This document shows positions 18,972-26,948 of a stretch of 48,136 bases of DNA, piece by piece. Position 1 is the stretch's first letter. Every line of letters begins with the position of its first letter. The notes beneath the pieces were generated by a model. That model worked only from the letters and a program-made list of their open reading frames with translations. It was not told the origin of the DNA and did no database searches. The position numbers were made by a program, and so were the translations under genes. The DNA is from Nitrosarchaeum sp. GTDB taxonomy: Archaea > Thermoproteota > Nitrososphaeria > Nitrososphaerales > Nitrosopumilaceae. Where the stretch lies: NCBI GenBank assembly GCA_018334095.1, contig JAGXTE010000035.1:1-48136 (forward strand), written 5' to 3'.

Positions 18972-19850
18972 TTATGATAGTTTTTTTGCCACTATCAAAT
19001 CTACTTTATAGGTTAAAGTTGAGCGTGAGTTTAGTTTCAAATTCCAAGTAAGAAAAGAAGGTTTTTTTGTCTTTTTAGTAATAGAAAACCTCAACTCCTC
19101 CAAGATTGATCTCAAAGTTGATTCATCAAGGAATTTTTTAACAGAATTTTTACCTCTGTCAAAGTCATAAGGATCAGATATTACAAACGTACCTACATGA
19201 ATTTGTCCAGAGACTTGTTTTAGATAATCTATCGGTTCTACTAATTCTAAAACATTTAATGCCAAAATCAAATCAAATTTTGTCTTACCAAAAACATCAG
19301 ATAGAAAATCAGCCACAAAATAATCCAAATTATCTTTAGATGTTTTTTTTGCTATACTTAATGCGCTGAAAGATCTATCAATTCCGAATACGGTTTGATT
19401 AGTATTTGCAAGATAATTACACATAATTCCAACAGAGCACCCATATTCTAACACAAGTTTTGATTTTGGCAATGCATCTAATTCATTTTTAATATTGGAA
19501 TAAAATTTTGATTTTTGGCTATTTTGATAGATTCTACTCCATCTCTCTTCAAGTAATGTTCTATCGTCAGTTTTTTGTATACAATTTGACAATGAATGTT
19601 TGAGAAATTTTTTCATTTTTTCATCAGATGCACAATTAAATAATTTCCCTCCCAACATAATTCTCTCAGAGAGATATTTTGAAAAATCATCCCAAAGAAT
19701 CGGAATTTTATTAATTATTGGAAATCTTAACAGGCATTTTTTGCATTCCAAAATACCTTCTTCGATTTCTGTTTCTTTTTTAAATACATCAAGATCTAAC
19801 TTTGAGCCACATCTAACACATCTAAGAAAATCAAGACTGAATTCATGCAT
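18972..19850 (-). CDS. SAM-dependent methyltransferase with N-terminal zinc ribbon
   Basis: About 292 residues from the ATG at 19850; a TTG at 19868 would add six. An N-terminal zinc ribbon of Trm112/Zn-ribbon type (CVRC and CKKC, within the first 40 residues, followed by FPIINKIPIL) precedes a class I methyltransferase domain with motif I VLEYGCSVGIMCNYLA, motif II FGIDRS and motif IV FDLILALNVLELVE. The pairing of this ribbon with a methyltransferase is common in archaeal enzymes acting on tRNA, lipids or small molecules; the substrate is not visible. Transcribed divergently from the 19948 operon. Confidence 0.75.
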   Translation of the reverse strand: MHEFSLDFLRCVRCGSKLDLDVFKKETEIEEGILECKKCLLRFPIINKIPILWDDFSKYLSERIMLGGKLFNCASDEKMKKFLKHSLSNCIQKTDDRTLLEERWSRIYQNSQKSKFYSNIKNELDALPKSKLVLEYGCSVGIMCNYLANTNQTVFGIDRSFSALSIAKKTSKDNLDYFVADFLSDVFGKTKFDLILALNVLELVEPIDYLKQVSGQIHVGTFVISDPYDFDRGKNSVKKFLDESTLRSILEELRFSITKKTKKPSFLTWNLKLNSRSTLTYKVDLIVAKKLS

Positions 19851-19947
19851 TTTTGTATACCAATCCAAACAATTTGGAACTAATAATTTCTTTTAGGCAC
19901 AATAGAGGAATAATGTTAAATGGAGTATTTGGAAGATTTTATGCGAT

Positions 19948-21144
19948 TTGGGAGAATTTGAAGAATTTGCAGAGGCATTATTTGGTCAATTATCTGTAGA
20001 AATCAATGAGGAAAAAGAGATTGCTAAACTAGCAAACTTGGCAAAAGAGGATCTCTCACAGAAAGTTAAATTTGAGAAATTAGAAGACATATCTAATCAA
20101 GCATATTCAACATTAAAGAAAAAAGTTGAGGAATTTTTAGGAATGGAAATAGCAGATAATTTAAAATTAGAATTTCCAGAGTTAATTGAGTTAAAAAAAT
20201 TAAAAGGTGAAAAAGTATTTTCAGATGAAAAATCAAAAGCATTTGTAAGAGAATTATTTGATGCAGTTGCAAATGAAGATCTTAATAAAATTGCAGAGTT
20301 GATGAAAAAAGATACTGCAAAATATCTTGTCTATTCTACTTATGCCATACAATATATCTCAAAAATATCAACAACATATGGAGATTATCTAGACTCTACA
20401 ATTTATCTAAACAAATTTGTACTTTCCAGATACCCACAAATCATCTTACACAAACAAGGAGAACCTTATGAATCAAGATTTGCAAATGTAAATTCAGGTT
20501 ATTTGGGAGCTGTTAAAATGACTGTACTTGAAGAGTTAATCCATTCAACCCAAGAAAATCTACATCAATTAAACAAAAAGGCTGCAACCCAAGTCAATCT
20601 AATTAATGAAGAATTGGCAACAATAATCTTAGAATTGGATAATCAAACTGTAAATAATCTATCAGAGTATTTACAACTTCAAGCTGTTCCTGATGATTTT
20701 CCATTTGCAAAAAAAGCAAATCTGTTCTTCTTTTTAAATCCTGATCACTTTTTGATTGAGCAGATTGGTCCGGATGTAATGACATTTACACATGTAGAGA
20801 TTGATCCTAAAATTTTAAACGCAATTCCTCAATTGTTAGATATTTATAAAAAATGGCTAAATCCAATTCAACAACATCATGCAGCTTTTACGTTAATGGA
20901 AGGAATGGCAGGATTTGCAATAGAAAATATCTTAAAAGATGATCAAGATTTTCAGAATTATCTGACCACCTTCATGGGCACAGATTTCTCGTCATATCAG
21001 GTTCGAAAAAGCATGGGAAAAGACTTTACAAAAATAATCTACGAAAGATTAGGAAAGAACTCATTCAAAAAATTAATTGAGTACCCACCAAATACAAGAG
21101 AGATAAAAGAGCCACAATTATACTTGAACAGGATAAAACAGTAA
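19948..21144 (+). CDS. Hypothetical protein, largely helical, with an EExxH motif (398 aa)
   Basis: A 398-residue soluble protein I cannot place in a family. The N-terminal 110 residues are highly charged and helical. The centre carries VLEELIHSTQENL (around residue 195), an EExxH arrangement in a helix, and a later helix HHAAFTLMEGMAGFA (around 312) supplies two His and a Glu; together these resemble the spacing of metal-site helices, for example in metallopeptidase-like or ferritin-like folds. That is a suggestion only. The TTG at 19948 is the start used. The stop is three bases before the next gene's TTG, so the pair form an operon with the SirB1-like protein. Confidence 0.7.
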   Translation: MGEFEEFAEALFGQLSVEINEEKEIAKLANLAKEDLSQKVKFEKLEDISNQAYSTLKKKVEEFLGMEIADNLKLEFPELIELKKLKGEKVFSDEKSKAFVRELFDAVANEDLNKIAELMKKDTAKYLVYSTYAIQYISKISTTYGDYLDSTIYLNKFVLSRYPQIILHKQGEPYESRFANVNSGYLGAVKMTVLEELIHSTQENLHQLNKKAATQVNLINEELATIILELDNQTVNNLSEYLQLQAVPDDFPFAKKANLFFFLNPDHFLIEQIGPDVMTFTHVEIDPKILNAIPQLLDIYKKWLNPIQQHHAAFTLMEGMAGFAIENILKDDQDFQNYLTTFMGTDFSSYQVRKSMGKDFTKIIYERLGKNSFKKLIEYPPNTREIKEPQLYLNRIKQ

Positions 21145-21147
21145 CAA

Positions 21148-21966
21148 TTGCCAGAAAAATTTGATCCCTTGGTAGCTGAATGGCTTTCATTTGCAAAAAA
21201 CCCAAACTTCAATTTAGTTGAGAAGTGTCTCAAATTTGCCCAAATTCTAGAATATCCTGATCTAGAAATTGAAAAATATATTCAAAAGATTGCATTAATT
21301 GGAAAGTCATTAAAAGAATCCATTAGCGACGTAAAAAATCCTACATATCAAGTTTCAATTTTAAATGAACATCTTTTTCAAAATTTAGGATACGGTGGCG
21401 ATACTGATGATTACTATAATCCAAAAAATAATTTTTTAAATGAAGTAATTGATAAAAAATCAGGACTTCCAATAACTATCTCGATACTATATGTTGAGAT
21501 TGCAAAATTTATTGGATTAGATCTTAAAATCGTTGGATTTCCAAGTCACATATTGGTAAAATATAATGAAGAAATGGTTTTAGATCCTTTTAATGATGGA
21601 ATATTATTAGATGTAGATGACCTTCAAGACATTTTAGATGAAAATTTTGGGGGTGAATTGGAATTCAAACCAGAATTCCTTGATGAAATAGGTCATGAAC
21701 AAATTCTTGTGAGATTAGCAAGAAATTTAAAAAATTCATATGTCCAATCTTTTGTTTATGATAAAGCACTAAGATGTACAAATATGGTATTAGCTGTTGA
21801 ACCAAATTCACCAGATGACATAAGAGATAAAGGAATACTAGAAGAAAGATTATTGAATTCAGATATAGCGTTGGAATATTTGAATCGATATTTAGAAATT
21901 AATCCAAATGCAGAAGACGTGGATTTTATTTTAGAATTAATAAGAAGTATTAAAACAAAAAACTAA
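21148..21966 (+). CDS. SirB1-family transglutaminase-like/TPR protein
   Basis: A 272-residue protein of the SirB1 type. The transglutaminase-like core contains NEHLFQNLGYGGDTDDYYNP, then SGLPITISILYVEIAKFIGL and GFPSHILVKY, the usual position of the family His. The classical catalytic Cys is replaced in many SirB1 proteins and none is seen at the SGLPITIS site here, so protease-like activity is doubtful. A TPR-like tail follows (about 200-265: DKALRCTNMVLAVEPNSPDD, LEYLNRYLEINPNAED). TTG start, three bases after the preceding gene. Role unknown. Confidence 0.75.
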   Translation: MPEKFDPLVAEWLSFAKNPNFNLVEKCLKFAQILEYPDLEIEKYIQKIALIGKSLKESISDVKNPTYQVSILNEHLFQNLGYGGDTDDYYNPKNNFLNEVIDKKSGLPITISILYVEIAKFIGLDLKIVGFPSHILVKYNEEMVLDPFNDGILLDVDDLQDILDENFGGELEFKPEFLDEIGHEQILVRLARNLKNSYVQSFVYDKALRCTNMVLAVEPNSPDDIRDKGILEERLLNSDIALEYLNRYLEINPNAEDVDFILELIRSIKTKN

Positions 21967-22133
21967 TCAATAATAGAACTAATATCTTGTCCATTTTTGA
22001 TCATTGATATTTCATGTCGTGCAATCTTGTTTCTTAATGCTCTTTTAAGAATATCAACTTCGCTTCTAAGTAATGCAATTTCATCTTCTAATTTTGCTAC
22101 TCGCTCATAGATTGTTTCTGCTTCTGAACTCAT
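21963..22133 (-). CDS. Small coiled-coil protein (56 aa)
   Basis: A 56-residue frame starting at an ATG (22133). It is almost wholly one heptad-patterned helix: ETIYERVAKLEDEIALLRSE continues into VDILKRALRN, with hydrophobic residues at a and d positions. It overlaps the stop codon of the convergent SirB1-like gene by four bases. Probably a small oligomerising or partner-binding protein; the regular heptads argue that the frame is real. Confidence 0.65.
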   Translation of the reverse strand: MSSEAETIYERVAKLEDEIALLRSEVDILKRALRNKIARHEISMIKNGQDISSIID

Positions 22134-22207
22134 GATTATCTATCATAAAAAAATTGTCTTAAAAAGTTATGGGTAAATATTTTGATGGGCTGGTTAGTTT
22201 TTTGTAA

Positions 22208-22369
22208 CTATAATTCAAATTCCTGGCGACATTTCTCACATTTTCCTCTTTCTTGCCCAGGAGGACCAAGAAGGAATACCTTACCAATTGTCTTACATAA
22301 AGGACACATACCAGTAGTTGCATTTTTTGGACCACTACGTATGATTTTCTGAGTTTTTCTACGTCCCAT
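22208..22369 (-). CDS. Small zinc-ribbon protein (53 aa)
   Basis: A 53-residue basic protein. After a strongly basic start (MGRRKTQKIIRSG) it carries CPLC and, 20 residues later, CEKC, a typical zinc ribbon resembling those of small ribosome- or transcription-associated archaeal proteins. The ATG at 22369 is unambiguous. It lies 74 bases downstream of the coiled-coil gene's start, on the same strand, so the two may share a transcript. Function unknown. Confidence 0.75.
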   Translation of the reverse strand: MGRRKTQKIIRSGPKNATTGMCPLCKTIGKVFLLGPPGQERGKCEKCRQEFEL

Positions 22370-22582
22370 ATGTTTACCTCTGAAATCGGTCTATTAAGTT
22401 TAATTTTTCAACGCCTAAAGGGGATTCCAAACAGGCCTGAATTCAATACAAAAATAACCAGCCATCTATGAAAAATATCAATTAATCAAAGATTCTAGAC
22501 ATCTTAGATTTTTGTCAATTTCATCATATTAAAAATTGAAGAGTCGATAAAAAATAGAAAAGGAAAAAAAGATTCAGAAAAT

Positions 22583-23059
22583 TTACAATCTAGGAATGAA
22601 TCCTAATGAGGTGTAAAGTTCCATTAGTCTTTTGATTGATGTATCCTTTTTTGTAGTAGATGATAATTTAGATAGTATGTTTTGAGCCTCTGCTAGTGCA
22701 TCAGTTTTGAGAATCAATGTTGCACCGAGTGTTTTACCATCATTTGCTTTCATCACAGCACCATAGTAAGAACATTGTCCTTTTGGAATGACATTGTTTA
22801 CACCAAGTGTTACTTTTTCTACATCTGATTTAAGATCAATCATAGCAACAGCTAATGGGTAATCTGTAGCACACGCTTTTACTATATAGCTCCAATATGG
22901 TGAACCCTTCTTGTATTGTTCAACTTTGACTTTAGTCAAGTATTTACTAATAGATCCATCACCGCCAACATATGGTGCAGCTTCTGTGCTTTGCAGTGGA
23001 GCTATAACTAACGAACCTACTAATGCAGCTAATGTAAAGAAGATTATTTTTTTATTCAT
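22583..23059 (-). CDS. Secreted protein with two-cysteine domain (158 aa)
   Basis: A 158-residue exported protein. The signal peptide covers about 1-27 (KKIIFFTLAALVGSLVIA then STEAA). The rest carries a domain with Cys63 and Cys96, 32 residues apart, in the pattern VKAC...IDLKSDVEK...IPKGQC. This matches two copies in the protein at 28038 and one in the protein at 29377. The cysteines probably form a disulfide outside the membrane. An unusually strong ribosome-binding site (GGAGGTG) precedes the ATG, suggesting high expression. It overlaps the preceding zinc-ribbon gene's stop by four bases. Function unknown. Confidence 0.8.
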   Translation of the reverse strand: MNKKIIFFTLAALVGSLVIAPLQSTEAAPYVGGDGSISKYLTKVKVEQYKKGSPYWSYIVKACATDYPLAVAMIDLKSDVEKVTLGVNNVIPKGQCSYYGAVMKANDGKTLGATLILKTDALAEAQNILSKLSSTTKKDTSIKRLMELYTSLGFIPRL

Positions 23060-23385
23060 AAATTCACCTCCTCAGAGAATTGATGAGTATGAAATTTACT
23101 TTTAGCAAAAGAAATCAAAGTATCACAGGATAAATGAGTACCTGTGATGATGTTCCTTTGGCAATGAAGACATTTTCTAATAGATGCTCTTTTACAAACC
23201 AAGCATACAGCTATGGGAGCCAAAGGACCATCACAGTTTTCACATGCATACAAAAAATTACATGGGAAATTAGAAGAGACAAAATTGTTTTCTGGTCTGT
23301 TTTCAAATGCTGGGGAGTCTGGTAATTGAGGAGAATGACGATTATTTGAAACCAGTCTTTGATTTTGTTCTTCTATGTGACTCAT
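23056..23385 (-). CDS. Multi-CxxC zinc protein
   Basis: About 109 residues from the ATG at 23385; the GTG at 23400 adds five. The first third is polar and disordered (Gln/Asn/Pro/Ser). The centre is a cysteine array: CENC, CLVC and CLHC, plus isolated cysteines before and after, enough for two zinc sites of RING or double-ribbon type. The last third is basic. The stop overlaps the start of the secreted-protein gene by four bases (ATGA). A regulator or adaptor for the downstream secreted protein is conceivable but not shown. Confidence 0.7.
   Translation of the reverse strand: MSHIEEQNQRLVSNNRHSPQLPDSPAFENRPENNFVSSNFPCNFLYACENCDGPLAPIAVCLVCKRASIRKCLHCQRNIITGTHLSCDTLISFAKSKFHTHQFSEEVNL
23066..23072 (-). 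promoter_or_regulatory. Strong Shine-Dalgarno site
   Basis: The minus strand reads GAGGAGGTGAATTTATG: a near-perfect match to the anti-SD, six bases before the start of the secreted 158-residue protein. Most genes in this window have weak or no SD. It is internal to the upstream zinc-ribbon frame, which fits a translationally re-initiating second gene. Confidence 0.8.
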
Positions 23386-23427
23386 TAAATCATATTTCAC
23401 AGTTTGTTATTAGACAATAACTTAGAA

Positions 23428-23440
23428 TTTGTGGCATGCC
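23428..23440 (+). promoter_or_regulatory. 13-bp motif TTTGTGGCATGCC, copy 1
   Basis: Lies about 48 bases upstream of the histidine kinase start. Identical to copies at 26611-26623 (minus) and 30114-30126 (plus). The core GGCATGCC is an 8-bp palindrome. A binding site or recombination mark are both possible. Confidence 0.55.
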
Positions 23441-23488
23441 TTGATTTTGATTATTTTTAAAACAGTTTAAATCACTGAATGACTTGAT

Positions 23489-25375
23489 GTGAATTCATTG
23501 AAATTATCTACAATGTTAATTATAGGAACATTTGGAATTTTTCTAATTTTTGGCGTTTATGGATATTATTCATTTTCAATATCAATTCAAGAGGTAAATA
23601 AGTTACTTACAACAAGAAATGAGGGATTTGCATTTAACATGATGCAAGATCTTGATGAATATATCGATAAAAGAATTGAAGATTTTAGACAGTTAACAAA
23701 ACTTCCAATAATTCAAGAGTCATTAGTGAAATCTAATCAAGAATTTCTTCATAGACAACAAGTAGAAAAAATAATGAAAGAACATGATCCTCTTACCAAT
23801 ATTGAAGATCAACCGTTTATTTCACCAACTGTGAACACTGAATTGATATCAGAGTTAACCGATGTAATAAATTTCTATAAATCGGAATATGATTACGATG
23901 TTGTATCAGAATTATACATTACAAATATCTATGGTGCAAACGTTGCAATAGATTCTGAAACATCAGATTATAGACACGATGATGAAAAATGGTGGCAAGA
24001 ATCAAAGTCAAAAGGAACATACATAGGAGAAACAGAATATGATGAAAAATCTAAAAATTACATCACAATAATAGGTTTGAGAATAGATGATGAAAATGGT
24101 GAATTTTTAGGAGTACTTAGAGTTTCATTAACATTGATTGATTTAATTCATGAATTTATCAATGATGCAGAAATTCTCAATTTACAAAACAGATCAATAT
24201 TACTAATTAATGAAAAAGGGCAAACGATATACTCAAATGGAATTCAAGATTTCCGAGAATCTCAAGCTGTTTCTTATTTTGATTTAATTCAACCTTTGAA
24301 GGATGTAGGAACTATAGATATTTCTAATAATGCAGATGAACCTATTTTCATCTCATATGCAAAATCTACAGGGTATAAACAATTTGAAGGGTTTGGATGG
24401 ACATCGGTAGTTGACCAATCTAGTTCATCATTTACCGAAGAATTTGTTGATCTGAAAAATTCTTTTCTCGTAATATCAATTTTGGGAATGGTATCATCAG
24501 TAATGATTGGGCTTGTTTTATCATATTTTATTTCAAATCCATTACGGCTGTTAAGTAAAATGGCAAAACAGTTCTCAGGAGGAGATTTTGACTCAAATTT
24601 CAAAGGTTCTAAAATTATGGAGATTAACATGATTGGTAATTCATTTAATGCGATGGGTCAAGATCTTAAAAAATTAATTGAAACTGAAAAAAAATTAGCC
24701 GAATCCCATGCAATGATGAAAAATGAAAGACTAGGAGCAATTGGCCAGCTTTCAGCAAGTATGGCACATGATCTAAAAAACCCACTTGCCACAATTAAGA
24801 CATCAGCAACTATAATTCAAAAACAAATAATCAACGCAGATCCTGAAATAGAAAAGGCGATGCAGAGAATGGATAGAGCGATATTTCGCATGTCACATCA
24901 AATAGATGATGTTTTAAATTTTGTACGAACCACTCCATTGAATTTATCTGAAAAAAGAATAACAGATATCATAAACGAGTCAATTGATTCCTTAGAAATA
25001 CCAAATAATATTAAATTAAAAATAACAGATTCAGATTTCATAATTTTATCCGATACAAAAAAATTAGAAACCGTTTTTACAAATATTATTTTAAATGCAA
25101 TTCAAGCAATTGGCAATGTAGAAGGACGTATAGACATAAAATCACAGATCATAAATGACAGTGTTAAAATAGAAATATCCGATTCTGGACCAAATATATC
25201 ATCAGAAATATTAGATAAAGTGTTTGAACCACTTTTCACAACCAAGGAAAAAGGAACAGGTTTGGGTCTTTCATCATGTAAAAATATCATAGAACAACAT
25301 GGTGGAACCATCTCAGCTCATAACAATCCAACCACATTTACAATAATACTTCCAAAAAAGACAAAAAATCAGTAA
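23489..25375 (+). CDS. Membrane histidine kinase with extracytoplasmic Cache-type sensor
   Basis: A 628-residue sensor kinase. TM1 is about 9-30; a large extracytoplasmic region (about 31-325) shows double-Cache features (YDYDVVSELYITNIYGANVA and WWQESKSKGTYIGE). TM2 is about 326-348, followed by HAMP (to about 400), HisKA with the phospho-acceptor in SMAHDLKNPLATI (His about 427), and HATPase_c with the N box NIILNAIQAI and G box KGTGLGLSS. It presumably senses a small extracellular ligand. GTG start. The receiver protein follows 33 bases downstream, and secreted-protein genes follow further along. Confidence 0.93.
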   Translation: MNSLKLSTMLIIGTFGIFLIFGVYGYYSFSISIQEVNKLLTTRNEGFAFNMMQDLDEYIDKRIEDFRQLTKLPIIQESLVKSNQEFLHRQQVEKIMKEHDPLTNIEDQPFISPTVNTELISELTDVINFYKSEYDYDVVSELYITNIYGANVAIDSETSDYRHDDEKWWQESKSKGTYIGETEYDEKSKNYITIIGLRIDDENGEFLGVLRVSLTLIDLIHEFINDAEILNLQNRSILLINEKGQTIYSNGIQDFRESQAVSYFDLIQPLKDVGTIDISNNADEPIFISYAKSTGYKQFEGFGWTSVVDQSSSSFTEEFVDLKNSFLVISILGMVSSVMIGLVLSYFISNPLRLLSKMAKQFSGGDFDSNFKGSKIMEINMIGNSFNAMGQDLKKLIETEKKLAESHAMMKNERLGAIGQLSASMAHDLKNPLATIKTSATIIQKQIINADPEIEKAMQRMDRAIFRMSHQIDDVLNFVRTTPLNLSEKRITDIINESIDSLEIPNNIKLKITDSDFIILSDTKKLETVFTNIILNAIQAIGNVEGRIDIKSQIINDSVKIEISDSGPNISSEILDKVFEPLFTTKEKGTGLGLSSCKNIIEQHGGTISAHNNPTTFTIILPKKTKNQ

Positions 25376-25407
25376 GAGATTTTAACAGAAAACCAACATA
25401 CTTTACA

Positions 25408-25773
25408 ATGGATAAAAAAAAGATCATTCTTATCGTTGATGATGACGTAGATCTTTTAGAAAATACTGTATTTTTGATAAAAAGTGCAGGATATGATGTA
25501 GTAATGGCTCAAAATGGTGTTGAAGCTGTTCAAAAATACAAAGAAACTAACCCAAATCTGGTTTTAATGGATGTAAGGATGCCTATTATGGATGGATATG
25601 ACGCATTTTTTAAGATCAACCAATATGACTCCAATGCCAAAGTAATTCTAATAACAGCATATGCACATGATGAGAAAAAACACACCAAAGCAAAAAGCCT
25701 TAATCTAATTGATACAATCTCAAAACCATATACTATTGAACAGCTTGAAAATATTATCTCAAAAAATATTTAG
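25408..25773 (+). CDS. CheY-like stand-alone response regulator
   Basis: A 121-residue receiver domain and nothing else. The acidic cluster is IVDDDVDLL, the phospho-acceptor is in LVLMDVRMPIMDG (Asp about 55), the switch Thr is in VILITAYAHDEKK, and the invariant Lys-Pro is in TISKPYT. With no DNA-binding domain it must act by protein contact. It is 33 bases downstream of the histidine kinase, its likely partner. Its stop overlaps the convergent 285-residue gene's stop by four bases. Confidence 0.93.
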   Translation: MDKKKIILIVDDDVDLLENTVFLIKSAGYDVVMAQNGVEAVQKYKETNPNLVLMDVRMPIMDGYDAFFKINQYDSNAKVILITAYAHDEKKHTKAKSLNLIDTISKPYTIEQLENIISKNI

Positions 25774-26615
25774 GATTTAAGCTTCTTAATTTGTTTGAAT
25801 CTGTTTGTATAAAACGATATTGCCTCATCGACAAATTTATAGTACCATTTTTTTAATTCAGGATCATTATCTAGTAATTTTTTCCATTGCTTAGTATTAT
25901 TAGTTGATTTCTTGGATGAGATTAAAAGATTAGTATAAAACCAATAGGATATCTGATTGGCAAGATCTTCTTCGTTTATCTGCTCAAAATTATTTTGATA
26001 TTTTACATTAATGTATGTCATCAATTCATAAATTGGCAGAGATGTAATATTAGAGATTTGAATATTATCCATAAACATTCCAGATGCCAATGTCTTTAAT
26101 CGGTCTGTATCATTTCCTATAATAGATTTTATATAATTCCATTTTCCAAAAATTTGTGGCAATACATTGGCATATTTTTCTGCCATCTTTTCAATATCTT
26201 TTTCTGATAAATTCATCACATCAAGACAATATAGTATTCCATGAAGAGACAATCGGTAAAGATCAGATGGTGCTTTTTGAATATTTTTTCCATCTTTTAC
26301 TACTAGACCAACATCTAACAAACCCATAGTATGTTTTCCTCTAGCCATTCTTCCAACTAATAGTCTACGATAGTCTTTTTCTTGTGTTCTAATATTAGAA
26401 GAGTCTGAAAGATGTGTTTTTGCCATACCCCATGTAGTGAGTTTACCATTTACTGCTAGAATCTCAAGTAATCTCTGCACATTTTCATGATGTTTTGGAC
26501 CTTTTCTATTTCGGTACGAATATTGCCCAAAAATACGATGTGCTGTAGGCCTAGTGTATTGTTTGTATGCTGAAAGATTCCCATAAATTGCACCTTGTTC
26601 TTTGATTGATGGCAT
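25770..26615 (-). CDS. Hypothetical protein, possible winged-helix, thaumarchaeal
   Basis: About 281 residues from the ATG at 26615; a TTG at 26627 would add four. The N-terminal half (about 40-120) reads like a winged helix: ENVQRLLEILAVNGKLTTWG, a basic helix with DYRRLLVGRMARGKH, then GLLDVGLVVKDGKN. The C-terminal half is helical and aromatic. The protein is basic and soluble, which fits DNA binding, but no family is recognised. The 13-bp motif TTTGTGGCATGCC covers its start codon, so autoregulation through that site would be testable. Convergent overlap with the receiver gene. Confidence 0.6.
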   Translation of the reverse strand: MPSIKEQGAIYGNLSAYKQYTRPTAHRIFGQYSYRNRKGPKHHENVQRLLEILAVNGKLTTWGMAKTHLSDSSNIRTQEKDYRRLLVGRMARGKHTMGLLDVGLVVKDGKNIQKAPSDLYRLSLHGILYCLDVMNLSEKDIEKMAEKYANVLPQIFGKWNYIKSIIGNDTDRLKTLASGMFMDNIQISNITSLPIYELMTYINVKYQNNFEQINEEDLANQISYWFYTNLLISSKKSTNNTKQWKKLLDNDPELKKWYYKFVDEAISFYTNRFKQIKKLKS

Positions 26616-26623
26616 GCCACAAA
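26611..26623 (-). promoter_or_regulatory. 13-bp motif TTTGTGGCATGCC, copy 2
   Basis: The minus strand carries the same 13 bases as copies 1 and 3, here spanning the ATG of the 281-residue hypothetical gene. In the other two copies the ATG inside the motif is followed at once by a stop codon, so the conservation is of DNA rather than of protein. Confidence 0.55.
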
Positions 26624-26747
26624 TCAATATGTATCAGCATATAATAATCTACAAAGATAAATTTATGATAAAAACCATAAAAATGTACATTTTAGAATTT
26701 AATCCAACATGTAATATTGATAAGATTAGAACTGACTGATACCAGAT

Positions 26748-26948
26748 ATGGAATCAATGAACATGTATGTATTAATAATTTTAGGATGTATAGTCATAAT
26801 TGTTACAATATTTTTCAGTTTAAGTTTAGATAAAAAAATTATCAAGCCACTTATCAAAAATTATGTAATATCAGATATACATATAAGATTAGAACAATCA
26901 AAATCGTTTAGTTTATTGACAACAAACGCCAAATTTAATGCTATATGA
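26748..26948 (+). CDS. Small single-pass membrane protein (66 aa)
   Basis: A 66-residue protein with one hydrophobic helix (about 6-26, YVLIILGCIVIIVTIFFSL) and a basic cytoplasmic or extracellular tail. No family recognised. The final ATGA overlap with the next gene (stop and start sharing four bases) supports it being translated and coupled to the 337-residue secreted protein. Confidence 0.55.
   Translation: MESMNMYVLIILGCIVIIVTIFFSLSLDKKIIKPLIKNYVISDIHIRLEQSKSFSLLTTNAKFNAI

Noticed and set aside
22370..22582. Possible gene or RNA in the 213-base gap
   Set aside because: Only short frames and A-rich sequence; no strong hairpin or cloverleaf seen.
25408..25773. Response regulator as a DNA-binding transcription factor
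   Set aside because: The protein ends with the receiver domain; no output domain is encoded.
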